From a bacterium (lineage in GTDB: Bacteria; Bacillota; Clostridia; Lachnospirales; Lachnospiraceae), in the NCBI GenBank assembly GCA_023664305.1, contig JAMPFT010000004.1, positions 62,001 through 126,000 on the forward strand: a DNA stretch of 64,000 nt, read 5' to 3'. Of this stretch, positions 6,802 through 17,088 are shown in pieces; position 1 is the stretch's first letter, and each line of letters starts with the position of its first letter. Under the pieces are notes generated by a model. The model did no database searches and was not told where the DNA came from. It saw only the letters and a program-made list of their open reading frames with translations. Made by a program: the position numbers and the translations under genes.

Positions 6802-9800
6802 ATGTTTGATGTAAAAAGAGAAGTGCCCCAGGCGCCTCTTTACCGACAGGAGTTTGAACATGACAGCTGCGGAATCGGCGCCTGTGTGAATATCAAGGGG
6901 GAAAAGAGCCGTGAGACGGTGGAAAATGCGCTGAAGATCGTGGAGAATCTGGAACACAGAGCCGGAAAGGACGCGGAGGGAAAGACGGGAGACGGCGTGG
7001 GTATCCTGACGCAGATTCCTCACAGATTTTTTGCCAGAGTAACGAAGCCGCTGGGAATTGAGATCGGAAAAGAAAGGGAATACGGCGTGGGGATGTTTTT
7101 CTTTCCCCAGGAGGAGCTGCGCAGAAACCAGGCCAAGAAGATGTTTGAAATCATCGTGCAAAAGGAGGGAATGGAGTTTCTGGGATGGCGGGAAGTACCT
7201 ACTTTTCCCAATGTTCTGGGCCATAAGGCGGTAGAATGTATGCCCCATATTCTGCAGGGATTTGTAAAAAAGCCGGCCGAGGTGAAGAAAGGGATCGAGT
7301 TTGACAGAAAGCTCTATATTGCCCGCCGGCTGTTTGAGCAGTCCACGGAGGACACCTATGTGGTATCCTTTTCCAGCCGTACCGTCGTTTACAAGGGGAT
7401 GTTTCTGGTAGGTCAGCTGAGGACCTTTTTTGCGGACCTGCAGAGCGGGGATTATATGTCCGCTATCGCGATAGTGCATTCCCGTTTTTCCACCAATACC
7501 AATCCCAGCTGGGAGCGGGCGCATCCCAACCGGCTCATGGTACATAACGGCGAGATCAATACGATCCGCGGCAACGCCGACAAGATGCTGGCGCGGGAGG
7601 AAAACATGGAGTCCGAGCACCTGAAGGGGCAGATGCATAAGGTGCTTCCGGCTATCAGCAAGACGGGTTCCGATTCGGCCATGCTGGATAACACGCTGGA
7701 ATTTCTGGTGATGAGCGGGATGGATCTTCCGCTGGCGGTGATGATCGCCATTCCGGAGCCCTGGGCCAACGACAAAGCCATGTCTCAGACCAAAAGGGAT
7801 TTTTATCAATATTATGCCACGATGATGGAGCCCTGGGACGGCCCGGCATCCATCCTGTTTTCCGACGGCGATATCATGGGAGCGGTGCTGGACCGAAACG
7901 GTCTGCGTCCCTCCCGGTATCTGATCACGACGGACGATACGTTGATTTTGTCCTCCGAGGTAGGGGTACTGGAGATGGATCCGGCAAAGATCAGGGTGAA
8001 GGAGAGGCTGCGCCCGGGCAAGATGCTTTTGGTGGATACGGTTCTGGGGAAGGTTATCTCGGATGAAGAGCTGAAGGAAAAATACGCATCCGCCCGGCCT
8101 TACGGCGAATGGCTGGACAGTAATCTGGTTTTCCTGAAGGATCTTTCCATTCCGAATCTGCGTGTGCCGGAATACAGCCGGGAGGAGAGGCAGAGGCTGC
8201 AGAAGGCTTTTGGCTATACCTACGACGAATTGAAGACGGGTATTCTGCCCATGGCGAAAAACGGAAGCGAGGCGATTGCCGCCATGGGAGTGGATACGCC
8301 TCTGCCTGTGCTGAGTAAAACTTACCACCCGCTGTTTCATTATTTTAAGCAGCTGTTCGCGCAGGTGACGAATCCGCCGATCGACGCGATCCGGGAGGAG
8401 ATCGTGACTTCGACGACGGTTTATATCGGTACGGAGGGCAATATCCTGCAGGAGACGCCTCAAAACTGCAATGTGCTGAGGGTCAACAATCCGATCCTGA
8501 CGAATACGGATCTGCTGAAGATAAAAAGCATGAAGGCGGACGGCTTTAAGGTTGAGGTGGTCCCGATTACCTACTATAAAAACACCAGTCTGGAGCGGGC
8601 CATCGACAGACTTTTTGTGGAAGCGGACCGGGCTTATCGGGACGGAGTGAATATTCTGATTCTGTCCGACCGCGGCGTGGATGAAAATCATGTTCCCATG
8701 CCGTCGCTTTTAGCGGTATCCGCGCTGAATCAGTATCTGGTGCGGACGAAAAAGAGAACGCGGGTTGCGCTGATCCTGGAGTCGGGAGAGCCCAGGGAGG
8801 TTCATCATTTTGCCACGCTCTTAGGGTACGGCGCATGCGCCGTCAATCCGTACCTTGCCCAGGATTCCATCCGGGAGCTGATCGATAATCACATGCTGGA
8901 TAAGGACTATTACGCCGCCGTCAACGATTACAACAATGCGGTGCTTCACGGGATTGTCAAGATTGCTTCCAAGATGGGGATCAGCACGATACAGTCCTAC
9001 CAGGGATCTCAGATTTTTGAGGCCATCGGTATCGATCAGGATGTGATCGGAAAGTATTTCAGCAATACGGTGTGCCGTGTAGGAGGAATCGATTTAAAGG
9101 ATATTGAGAGACAGGTAGACGAGCTTCATTCCATGGCTTTCGACCCGCTGGGTTTGGAAAACGATTTGACCTTAGACAGCCCCGGCCGTCATAAAATGCG
9201 CAGCGGCGGCGACGAACATCTGTACAATCCGGCTGTCATCCATATGCTGCAGGAATCCACGAGAAGAGGAGATTATCGGATGTTCAGGCAGTATACCGCC
9301 ATGGTCAACGATGAGAACTCCGTCAGGAATCTGCGCGGACTTATGGATTTCTGTTATCCTGAAAAGGGTGTGCCGCTGGAGGAGGTTGAGCCGGTGGAGT
9401 CCATTGTGACCAGATTCAAGACGGGAGCCATGTCCTACGGCTCGATCTCGAAGGAGGCCCATGAGACCATGGCCATCGCCATGAACAGACTGCACGGAAA
9501 GAGTAATTCCGGCGAGGGAGGCGAGGAGCTGGAAAGGCTGACGCCGGGCGCCGACGGATTGGATCGCTGCTCTGCCATCAAGCAGGTGGCCAGCGGCCGC
9601 TTTGGAGTTACCAGCAGATATCTTGTCAGCGCCAGGGAGATTCAGATCAAGATGGCCCAAGGGGCAAAGCCCGGAGAGGGCGGCCATCTGCCCGGCGGGA
9701 AGGTGTATCCCTGGATTGCAAAGACCAGGCATTCCACGCCCGGGGTGTCGTTAATTTCCCCGCCGCCCCACCATGATATTTACTCCATCGAGGATCTTGC

Positions 9801-11352
9801 GCAGCTGATTTACGATCTGAAAAACGCCAACAAGGAGGCCCGGATTTCCGTGAAGCTGGTATCCGAGGCGGGAGTGGGAACCGTGGCGGCAGGCGTGGCA
9901 AAGGCCGGGGCGCAGGTGATTCTCGTGTCCGGATATGACGGGGGAACGGGAGCCGCCCCGGGGAGCTCCATTCACAATGCCGGTCTTCCCTGGGAGCTCG
10001 GTCTGGCGGAGACCCATCAGACATTGATCATGAACGGTCTGCGGAACAAGGTGCGCATTGAGACGGACGGCAAGCTGATGAGCGGCCGGGATGTGGCGAT
10101 AGCGGCCATCCTGGGCGCCGAGGAATTTGGGTTTGCCACCGCGCCGCTGGTGACGATGGGGTGTGTCATGATGCGGGTCTGCAATCTGGATACCTGCCCT
10201 GTGGGGGTGGCCACCCAGAATCCGGAGCTGCGGAAGAAGTTTCGGGGGAAACCGGAATATGTGGAGAACTTTATGCGGTTTGTGGCGCAGGAGCTCAGAG
10301 AATATATGGCGGCGCTGGGCGTGTACACGGTGGATGAACTGGTAGGGCGCACGGATCTTTTGAGGGTGAAGGAGAATCTGACCGACAGGCAGCGAAAGAT
10401 CGATCTGACGAAAATCCTTGCGAACCCGTACGGGGAGGAAAAAGGGAAGTGTACCTTTGACCCCGGCCAGACGTATGATTTTGAATTGGAGAAGACGTTG
10501 GATGAAAGGGTGCTTTTGAAGCAGCTGGGCAAGGCCATCGCCGACGGACAGAAAAAAAGTATTGAGATAGAGGTTTCGAACACTGACAGAAGCCTTGGCA
10601 CGATACTGGGAAGCGAGATTACCGGAAAGCTGGGAGATGACGTGGAGGAGGATACCTATCACGTCCTTTGCACCGGCTCCGGCGGACAGTCCTTCGGGGC
10701 GTTCATTCCGAAGGGACTGACGCTGGAGCTGGCGGGAGATTCCAACGATTATTTTGGCAAGGGTCTTTCCGGCGGGAAGCTGATCGTCTATCCGCCGACG
10801 GGAAGCAGCTTTGACGCCTCTGAAAATACGATTATCGGAAATGTGGCGCTTTACGGGGCCACCGGCGGTAAGGCATTTATCAACGGAGTGGCGGGCGAGC
10901 GCTTCTGTGTCCGCAATTCCGGCGCGAGCGCCGTGGTAGAGGGCGTCGGCGACCATGGCTGCGAATATATGACAGGGGGCAGGGTCGTAGTGCTGGGACG
11001 CACCGGCAAAAACTTTGCGGCGGGTATGAGCGGCGGTATCGCCTATGTGCTGGACGAAGGAAACGATCTGTATAAGCGTTTGAACAAGGAGATGGTTTCC
11101 TCCGGCGAGATTACCTCCAAATACGATGTGCTGGAATTAAAGTCCATGATCCGGGAGCATGTGACTTTGACAAACTCTGAGAAGGGAAAGAGAATATTGG
11201 AGCGGTTCGAGGAGTATCTGCCGAAGTTTAAAAAGATCATTCCCCACGACTACGAGAGGGTGTTGAAGACCATCGTACAGATGGAGGAAAAGGGGCTGAG
11301 CGCGGAGCAGGCGCAGATAGAAGCTTTTTATGTCAATACAAGGAGGAGCTGA
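6802..11352 (+). CDS. gltB: Glutamate synthase large subunit
   Basis: Makes glutamate from 2-oxoglutarate and glutamine in the cytoplasm, together with GltD. The 1516 residues are normal for the NADPH-type large subunit. Order of domains: class II glutaminase with catalytic Cys23 in HDSCGIGACV (a 22-residue propeptide would be removed), central domain, FMN-binding synthase domain (GGEGGEELERLTPG, AQGAKPGEGGHLPG), [3Fe-4S] cysteines C1121, C1127 and C1132 in the region GCVMMRVCNLDTCPVG, and the C-terminal GXGXG-type beta-helix domain (about 1250-1500, many repeated Gly such as GATGGKAFINGVAGERF). ATG 6802 has AGGAGGAGAAAGG upstream. gltD follows after 2 bp. The leader terminator suggests attenuation control by nitrogen status. 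Confidence 0.98.
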   Translation: MFDVKREVPQAPLYRQEFEHDSCGIGACVNIKGEKSRETVENALKIVENLEHRAGKDAEGKTGDGVGILTQIPHRFFARVTKPLGIEIGKEREYGVGMFFFPQEELRRNQAKKMFEIIVQKEGMEFLGWREVPTFPNVLGHKAVECMPHILQGFVKKPAEVKKGIEFDRKLYIARRLFEQSTEDTYVVSFSSRTVVYKGMFLVGQLRTFFADLQSGDYMSAIAIVHSRFSTNTNPSWERAHPNRLMVHNGEINTIRGNADKMLAREENMESEHLKGQMHKVLPAISKTGSDSAMLDNTLEFLVMSGMDLPLAVMIAIPEPWANDKAMSQTKRDFYQYYATMMEPWDGPASILFSDGDIMGAVLDRNGLRPSRYLITTDDTLILSSEVGVLEMDPAKIRVKERLRPGKMLLVDTVLGKVISDEELKEKYASARPYGEWLDSNLVFLKDLSIPNLRVPEYSREERQRLQKAFGYTYDELKTGILPMAKNGSEAIAAMGVDTPLPVLSKTYHPLFHYFKQLFAQVTNPPIDAIREEIVTSTTVYIGTEGNILQETPQNCNVLRVNNPILTNTDLLKIKSMKADGFKVEVVPITYYKNTSLERAIDRLFVEADRAYRDGVNILILSDRGVDENHVPMPSLLAVSALNQYLVRTKKRTRVALILESGEPREVHHFATLLGYGACAVNPYLAQDSIRELIDNHMLDKDYYAAVNDYNNAVLHGIVKIASKMGISTIQSYQGSQIFEAIGIDQDVIGKYFSNTVCRVGGIDLKDIERQVDELHSMAFDPLGLENDLTLDSPGRHKMRSGGDEHLYNPAVIHMLQESTRRGDYRMFRQYTAMVNDENSVRNLRGLMDFCYPEKGVPLEEVEPVESIVTRFKTGAMSYGSISKEAHETMAIAMNRLHGKSNSGEGGEELERLTPGADGLDRCSAIKQVASGRFGVTSRYLVSAREIQIKMAQGAKPGEGGHLPGGKVYPWIAKTRHSTPGVSLISPPPHHDIYSIEDLAQLIYDLKNANKEARISVKLVSEAGVGTVAAGVAKAGAQVILVSGYDGGTGAAPGSSIHNAGLPWELGLAETHQTLIMNGLRNKVRIETDGKLMSGRDVAIAAILGAEEFGFATAPLVTMGCVMMRVCNLDTCPVGVATQNPELRKKFRGKPEYVENFMRFVAQELREYMAALGVYTVDELVGRTDLLRVKENLTDRQRKIDLTKILANPYGEEKGKCTFDPGQTYDFELEKTLDERVLLKQLGKAIADGQKKSIEIEVSNTDRSLGTILGSEITGKLGDDVEEDTYHVLCTGSGGQSFGAFIPKGLTLELAGDSNDYFGKGLSGGKLIVYPPTGSSFDASENTIIGNVALYGATGGKAFINGVAGERFCVRNSGASAVVEGVGDHGCEYMTGGRVVVLGRTGKNFAAGMSGGIAYVLDEGNDLYKRLNKEMVSSGEITSKYDVLELKSMIREHVTLTNSEKGKRILERFEEYLPKFKKIIPHDYERVLKTIVQMEEKGLSAEQAQIEAFYVNTRRS

Positions 11353-11354
11353 AA

Positions 11355-12848
<1,494 letters not shown>

Positions 12849-12880
12849 CGTTTCCGGCCGGAAATTCCCGGATATGCCGT

Positions 12881-12908
12881 GCCGGCGGCTTTGAAAGCCG
12901 CCGCCGGC
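12881..12908 (+). terminator. GC-rich hairpin after gltD
   Basis: GCCGGCGGCTTT faces GAAAGCCGCC then GCCGGC, a stem of at least nine pairs with a bulge. It lacks an immediate T tract, so its function as a terminator is only likely. It sits between gltD and the next promoter. Confidence 0.45.
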
Positions 12909-13010
12909 AGTTCGGCGGACTGCTTTCTGACGGGTTTTATGCCGGAAAAATCTGTAAAACGGAATGATATTCAGAAAAAAGGATATACTTCAAAAATCTG
13001 ACAGATATCA

Positions 13011-13039
13011 TTGACAAAAAGAAGGATTATTTTTATAAT
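13011..13039 (+). promoter_or_regulatory. Consensus promoter of the TetR operon
   Basis: TTGACA (13011-13016), 17 bp, TATAAT (13034-13039): a perfect sigma-A/sigma-70 promoter. Such strength is usually combined with tight repression, which fits the palindrome just downstream. Confidence 0.88.
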
Positions 13040-13043
13040 TAAA

Positions 13044-13057
13044 ATGAACAGGTTCAT
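13044..13057. promoter_or_regulatory. Palindromic operator, probable TetR self-repression site
   Basis: ATGAAC-AG-GTTCAT is a perfect inverted repeat at the expected transcription start, 5 bp after the -10 box. The first gene of the operon encodes a TetR-type repressor, so autoregulation is the natural inference. Confidence 0.65.
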
Positions 13058-13077
13058 AAAAATGAGGAGGGATTTTT

Positions 13078-13617
13078 ATTCCGAAAATCATTGAAAATCT
13101 GAGGGAAAATCTTCTGGAGGAAGCAGGCAGGGAGCTGTTTCAGGCCGGTTACAGCGGTATGAATATCCGCCGCATTGCGAAAAACTGTCATGTTGCCACC
13201 GGAACGGTTTACAATTACTTCCCCTCCAAGGAAATGCTGGTGGCAAGCCTTATGCTTTCCGACTGGCTGGAGGTTCTGCGCAGGGCAGGAGAATCGGCTG
13301 CGGGCTGTTCGGAGCTAAAGGAAGGCCTGGAGGGCGTCTATGCCGCCTTTCTTTCTTTCAGCGACCGTTACCGGGTCATCTTTCAGGCCACCGACATGCC
13401 GCTCGGGGGAGAAGCCTATGCAAAACGCCACAAAGAACTGCGGGGACAGATTGTCGAGGTGCTGCAAACGCTGCTGGAGCGGTTTGACAGACATCCCGAT
13501 GAAATGACCTGTATCATTCTGGCGGAGAGCATATTGACCGCTACGGGAGAAAACCGGAATTTTTCCGAGCTGTATGCCGTAATCGAAAAACTTTTAGGAA
13601 AAGGAGAAGCAAGATGA
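13078..13617 (+). CDS. TetR family regulator, probable ATT start codon
   Basis: A 179-residue TetR/AcrR-type repressor. Helices 1-3 and the DNA-binding turn are clear: PKIIENLRENLLEEAGRELF, then YSGMNIRRIAKNCHVATGTV and YNYFPSKEMLVASLM. The first helix begins with the proline codon at 13081, and the only codon that fits the ribosome binding site is ATT at 13078-13080, six bases after GAGGAGGG (13064-13071). There is no in-frame ATG, GTG or TTG near it. Starting at ATG 13159 would remove most of the first helix and part of the DNA-binding domain. ATT starts are very rare (infC is the known type case) and can be used to limit expression. The C-terminal ligand domain is short. The gene overlaps the next one by 4 bp. 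Confidence 0.8.
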   Translation: MPKIIENLRENLLEEAGRELFQAGYSGMNIRRIAKNCHVATGTVYNYFPSKEMLVASLMLSDWLEVLRRAGESAAGCSELKEGLEGVYAAFLSFSDRYRVIFQATDMPLGGEAYAKRHKELRGQIVEVLQTLLERFDRHPDEMTCIILAESILTATGENRNFSELYAVIEKLLGKGEAR

Positions 13618-14540
13618 GCAGTTTTAAGGATTTGAGAATCGTAGACAATTTTTACCAGACCTCCGCGTTCTTCCCCATGCCGACGATTCTGGTGGGGACG
13701 CTGACGGATCAGGGCACCACGACCCTGGGGCCTTACAGCCTCTGCCAGCCGTACTATATCGCCGGGAAGGATTATTACGCCATGCTTCTGTGCTGCCGTA
13801 ATTCCTCCAATACCGCCCAGAACATCCTGAAGCGGAAAAAATGCACCCTGAATTTCATTACCGACGACCGCAAATACTTTAAGGAGGCCGTCCGCATGGG
13901 CTTCCCCGGGGATACGCCCGAGGAAAAGATGAAGGACTGCATTTTTACCCTGGAGGACGGGCTGCGCAAGGCGGCGGATCCCAAGGGGACTTATCCGCAG
14001 GTGGTCAGCGAGTGCTATCAGGTGTTCGAGTGTACCTGGGTGGATACGCTGGATAACGCGCAGGACGATCAGCCCGGACAGTTAAACGGCTACGAAGGTC
14101 CGTACCATGATTTCAACGGCATCACCAGCAAGTTTGGAGCGCACTTTATCCTGCGGGTGGATAAGATCCTGATGAAGGAAAAGTATTATAACGCCATCGT
14201 AAACGGCGTCCGCGCCAAAGATTTCCCGAAGGTGCCGGTAGATTACGGATACCGTGATTCCAAAAATTTCTGGTATACAAAGTTCCCCCGGGCGATTCCG
14301 GAGCTACTTCCGGTGCGGGAGGGCAATCTGGATTCCGTGAAATACGCCGCGAACCGTATCGATCCGGATATCAAATTTACGGATGAGGCGTGCATGAAGA
14401 TGATCAAGGTTCCCCGGATCTTTTTGCCGACGGCATTGAAGGGCTGCGTGGAATGGGCGAAGGAAAACAACGTGACTCTGATTACCGCGGAACACATGGA
14501 TATCATCAACGACAAGAGGGCAAAGGAAAAGAAACTGTAA
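13614..14540 (+). CDS. Flavin-reductase-like protein with PCP_red-like C terminus
   Basis: A 308-residue cytoplasmic protein. Residues about 15-200 look like an FMN-binding split-barrel flavin reductase (SAFFPMPTILVGTLTDQGTT, then LGPYSLCQPYYIAG, CRNSSNTAQNILKRKKCTLN). The last 55 residues (FTDEACMKMIKVPRIFLPTA, KGCVEWAKENNVTLITAEHM) resemble the small protochlorophyllide-reductase (PCP_red) helical domain, which is also found as a tail on redox proteins. It overlaps the TetR gene by 4 bp (ATGA), so it is the first enzyme of this operon. A role in reducing a hydrophobic substrate with the following SDR and DUF1295 proteins is inferred, not shown. Confidence 0.65.
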   Translation: MSSFKDLRIVDNFYQTSAFFPMPTILVGTLTDQGTTTLGPYSLCQPYYIAGKDYYAMLLCCRNSSNTAQNILKRKKCTLNFITDDRKYFKEAVRMGFPGDTPEEKMKDCIFTLEDGLRKAADPKGTYPQVVSECYQVFECTWVDTLDNAQDDQPGQLNGYEGPYHDFNGITSKFGAHFILRVDKILMKEKYYNAIVNGVRAKDFPKVPVDYGYRDSKNFWYTKFPRAIPELLPVREGNLDSVKYAANRIDPDIKFTDEACMKMIKVPRIFLPTALKGCVEWAKENNVTLITAEHMDIINDKRAKEKKL

Positions 14541-14562
14541 ATTTTAGGAGAGGAGTATAAGA

Positions 14563-15420
14563 ATGAAGGTAGTTTTGGCAGGCGCCTACGGAAAGCTGGG
14601 CGGCGACATTCTGAAGACTTTGGTAGAGGGCGGCTATGAGGTGGTGGCGGCCGATATGATTGACAGGCAGATCCCGGGTCTGGATCAGAGCAGATATACC
14701 TACCGGAAGCTGGACGTGACCGACGCAGCGTCCTTAAAGGGGCTGTGCGAGGGAGCGGACGCGGTGATTACCACGGTGGGACTCACCAGCACCAACGCCA
14801 CGATCACAAATTACGATATCGACTATCAGGGCAACCTGAATCTTTTAAACGAGGCAAAGCGGGCGGGAGTAAAGAAATTTGTCTATATTTCCGTGCTGAA
14901 GGCGGACAAGGCACCCAAGGTGCCTATGCTTCACGCCAAATATCTGTTTGAGGAGGAGCTGAAAAAGAGCGGTATTGACTATGTGATCCACCGTCCCACC
15001 GGGTATTTTTACGATATCGTCAAGGTGTTCCGTCCCATGATTGAAAAGGGGCAGGTTTCCCTTCTGGGGAAAAAGGCGGTACACGCCAACGTGGTGGATA
15101 CTCCCGATTTTGCGGAGTTTATCGTAAAGCATATGGGCGATCGGAACGTGACTTACAATGTGGGCGGCAAGGAGACCTGGTCCTATGAGCAGATTGCCCG
15201 CATGTGCTTCGAGGCGGCGGGAAAGGAGCCGGTGATCAAGCACGCGCCGCCGTTTTTGTTTGATATTCTGGCAAATCTCCCCAAGAATAAGAAAAACGGC
15301 AAGCAGGCCATCATCCGGTTTTCCAAGTGGACGCTGACGGAGGAGATGGTAGGGGATACCAGATGCGGGGAGCACAGCTTCAAGCAGTATATTTATGACA
15401 GCTTTCAAAAGGAGGGATAA
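14563..15420 (+). CDS. NmrA-like/atypical SDR NAD(P)-binding protein
   Basis: A 285-residue Rossmann-fold protein. It begins MKVVLAGAYGKLGGDILKTL, a G-x-x-G-x-x-G dinucleotide site, followed by the acidic end of strand 2 (VVAADM). GADAVITTVGLTSTNATI corresponds to the strand 4 region. FVYISVLKAD and LHAKYLFEEELKKSGIDYV correspond to the atypical-SDR catalytic region, which lacks the classic YxxxK but keeps the HAKYLFE helix. C-terminal residues TYNVGGKETWSYEQIARMCF are typical of the NmrA/HSCARG-type subgroup. It is co-directional with, and 22 bp from, the flavin-reductase-like gene. AGGAGAGGAG precedes the ATG. The substrate is unknown. Confidence 0.75.
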   Translation: MKVVLAGAYGKLGGDILKTLVEGGYEVVAADMIDRQIPGLDQSRYTYRKLDVTDAASLKGLCEGADAVITTVGLTSTNATITNYDIDYQGNLNLLNEAKRAGVKKFVYISVLKADKAPKVPMLHAKYLFEEELKKSGIDYVIHRPTGYFYDIVKVFRPMIEKGQVSLLGKKAVHANVVDTPDFAEFIVKHMGDRNVTYNVGGKETWSYEQIARMCFEAAGKEPVIKHAPPFLFDILANLPKNKKNGKQAIIRFSKWTLTEEMVGDTRCGEHSFKQYIYDSFQKEG

Positions 15421-15422
15421 GC

Positions 15423-16229
15423 GTGGGCTGGGAATATATGTGGATTTTTCTGATTGTCAGCGCGGCGTTATGCGCGGTCGGGTTTAAGAAGTATGTTTAT
15501 TTCCTTTCCATCGGCTACGGATTTTCCGTGGCGGGACTGGGAGTGGCTTATCTGGTGACCGCCCTGACGCAGCACTGGAGCGTCTCCTGGGTCGTGGCAG
15601 TGCAGTGTCTTTTGTTTGTGGCCTACGGCGCGAGGCTGTCGGGCTTTCTGCTGTACCGTGAGATCAAAAACGCCAGCTACCGCAAGGTGCTGCAGGAGGC
15701 TTCCGGGGAGAAGGATAAGCCCATGCCGTTTTTCGTGAAATGCTCCATTTGGGTAGTGGTTTCCGTCCTGTATATCATGCAGACCTCTCCCGTGTTTTTC
15801 CGGGTTTATAACGGAGAGGGAGCGGAGCTTGCGCTGCCCCTTGCAGGCGCGGTCTTAAGCGCCGTGGGGCTGATCCTGGAGGCTTTGTCCGATAAGCAGA
15901 AGAGCGCCCAGAAGGCCAAGCGGCCGGATATGGTGGCTACGGAGGGACTCTTTAAGATGGTGCGCTGCCCTAACTATTTCGGTGAGATCCTGTTCTGGAC
16001 CGGCGTGTTTGTGGGCGGAGTGAGCGGCCTGGCGGGAGCGGGTCAGTGGATCGTGGCTGTCATCGGCTATATCGCCATCGTTTATATTATGATCAACGGC
16101 GCGCAGAGACTGGACAGAAGGCAGGAGAAGAGCAACGGCTCCAAGCCGGAGTACCGTGCGTATGCGGACCACACGCCGTTAATCATTCCCCTGATTCCGA
16201 TCAGTCATATCGGAAAGTATAAGGAGTGA
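15423..16229 (+). CDS. DUF1295 / steroid 5-alpha-reductase-like membrane protein
   Basis: A 268-residue protein with about six to seven membrane spans. The C-terminal half carries the DUF1295 signature: ALSDKQKSAQK, then ATEGLFKMVRCPNYFGEILFW and a closing YRAYADHTPLIIPLIP. This family is related to steroid 5-alpha-reductases and isoprenylcysteine methyltransferases and is thought to reduce double bonds of lipid-like substrates. The start is GTG 15423, two bases after the SDR stop, with GGAGG at 15412-15416; the first ATG (15438) lacks a site. Its place after an SDR and a flavin-reductase-like protein suggests a reductive pathway for a sterol, isoprenoid or fatty compound (inference). Confidence 0.8.
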   Translation: MGWEYMWIFLIVSAALCAVGFKKYVYFLSIGYGFSVAGLGVAYLVTALTQHWSVSWVVAVQCLLFVAYGARLSGFLLYREIKNASYRKVLQEASGEKDKPMPFFVKCSIWVVVSVLYIMQTSPVFFRVYNGEGAELALPLAGAVLSAVGLILEALSDKQKSAQKAKRPDMVATEGLFKMVRCPNYFGEILFWTGVFVGGVSGLAGAGQWIVAVIGYIAIVYIMINGAQRLDRRQEKSNGSKPEYRAYADHTPLIIPLIPISHIGKYKE

Positions 16230-16231
16230 GT

Positions 16232-16846
16232 ATGAGTATTCCCATGGCATTGGTGGATTTTATCCCCGTGATCCTGTTTGTGGCCGGCGCCGTGGTTTTG
16301 CAGAGGGAGTTTTACGACCATATGAGCAAGGGCACATTCGCTGTCTTTTCGGCGGGCACCATTACCGTGTTTATGGCAGGTCTTTTCAAGGCGTGCTGGA
16401 AGCTTTTGTACGCCGCGGGAATCTGCGATTTTACGGCGCTGAACGAATGCTTCTTTCCCATGCAGACCACAGGATTTGTGCTGGCGGCGCTGGGCATGAC
16501 GGCTATGCTGTGCGGCAGACGTAAAAAAGCGGCGCTCTACAGCGTCGGCGCTGTCCCGGCGGTTTACAGCGGCACCATGCTGTTCGTGGCGCTGATGGTG
16601 CTCGGTGTGGCGGTTCTTGACGGCGGCCTGATCGTCATGGCGGTAAAGAGAAAGAAGAAGGCCGCCGTGGCCGTGTTCCTGGTTTCCTTTGTGTTCGTGC
16701 TGGGGATGGGATATCTGTCGTCTAAAGACTTTGCGGATCCCGCCATGAACTGGATGGCGGAGGGCGTAAACATCGTCGGTCAGGGAGCATTTCTGGCCGG
16801 GGCGCTGATGATCCGCGAAAAGCGTGAGAAGGGGTCGGAAGGCTGA
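16232..16846 (+). CDS. Small polytopic membrane protein, unknown function
   Basis: A 204-residue protein with five to six hydrophobic segments (for example DFIPVILFVAGAVVLQREFY, VALMVLGVAVLDGGLIVMAV, VAVFLVSFVFVLGMGY). No family recognised and no catalytic motif seen. ATG 16232 is chosen because AAGGAG lies at 16221-16226; GTG 16226 would overlap the DUF1295 stop but has no ribosome site. Last gene of the TetR operon, followed by a strong terminator at 16893. Probably a partner of the DUF1295 protein, judged only by position. Confidence 0.6.
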   Translation: MSIPMALVDFIPVILFVAGAVVLQREFYDHMSKGTFAVFSAGTITVFMAGLFKACWKLLYAAGICDFTALNECFFPMQTTGFVLAALGMTAMLCGRRKKAALYSVGAVPAVYSGTMLFVALMVLGVAVLDGGLIVMAVKRKKKAAVAVFLVSFVFVLGMGYLSSKDFADPAMNWMAEGVNIVGQGAFLAGALMIREKREKGSEG

Positions 16847-16892
16847 TCGGCGAGGGTTGGCCGGAGAACTTAAAAACTGTTTTTGGATGCCG

Positions 16893-16931
16893 TGCGGCAG
16901 GCCGTATCTGTAAATCAGACGGCCTGCCGCA
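16893..16931 (+). terminator. Terminator of the TetR operon
   Basis: TGCGGCAGGCCGT (16893-16905) and ACGGCCTGCCGCA (16919-16931) form a perfect 13-bp stem with a 13-base loop, followed by TTAAATT. Confidence 0.75.
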
Positions 16932-16938
16932 TTAAATT

Positions 16939-16975
16939 GACAACGGGCAGTTCGTGAAGCGTGCTGCCCGTTGTT
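16939..16975. repeat. REP-like hairpin repeat, copy 1
   Basis: CAACGGGCAG (16941-16950) and CTGCCCGTTG (16964-16973) form a 10-bp stem, followed by TTGTGTCTT. The same roughly 36-base sequence, about 85 percent identical, is present in the opposite orientation at 42201-42236. It may act as a second terminator here. Confidence 0.65.
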
Positions 16976-17019
16976 GTGTCTTGCTTTGAAAATAATAATA
17001 CCATTTTTAAATTAGTATA

Positions 17020-17048
17020 TTGCATTATATAATAGTATGTGATACAAT
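17020..17048 (+). promoter_or_regulatory. Promoter of the first PadR module, with AT-rich palindrome
   Basis: TTGCAT (17020-17025), 17 bp, TACAAT (17043-17048) with an extended-10 TGA. The spacer contains the perfect palindrome ATTATATAAT (17024-17033), similar to the ATATTATA blocks in the large operator before the second PadR gene at 53127. It is a likely PadR binding site. Confidence 0.55.
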
Positions 17049-17088
17049 GAACCTGTCAAAGAGAAAGAGGAGAAAAGAACGCTGTTAC

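Noticed and set aside
6697-8691. Long open frame of 664 codons on the minus strand
   Set aside because: It lies wholly opposite the gltB start and promoter, is rich in His, Arg and Gln as expected for antisense of GC-rich code, and has no ribosome site or family resemblance.
9751-10956. Open frame of 401 codons on the minus strand
   Set aside because: Antisense of the gltB FMN and Fe-S region, with no start signal or family match.
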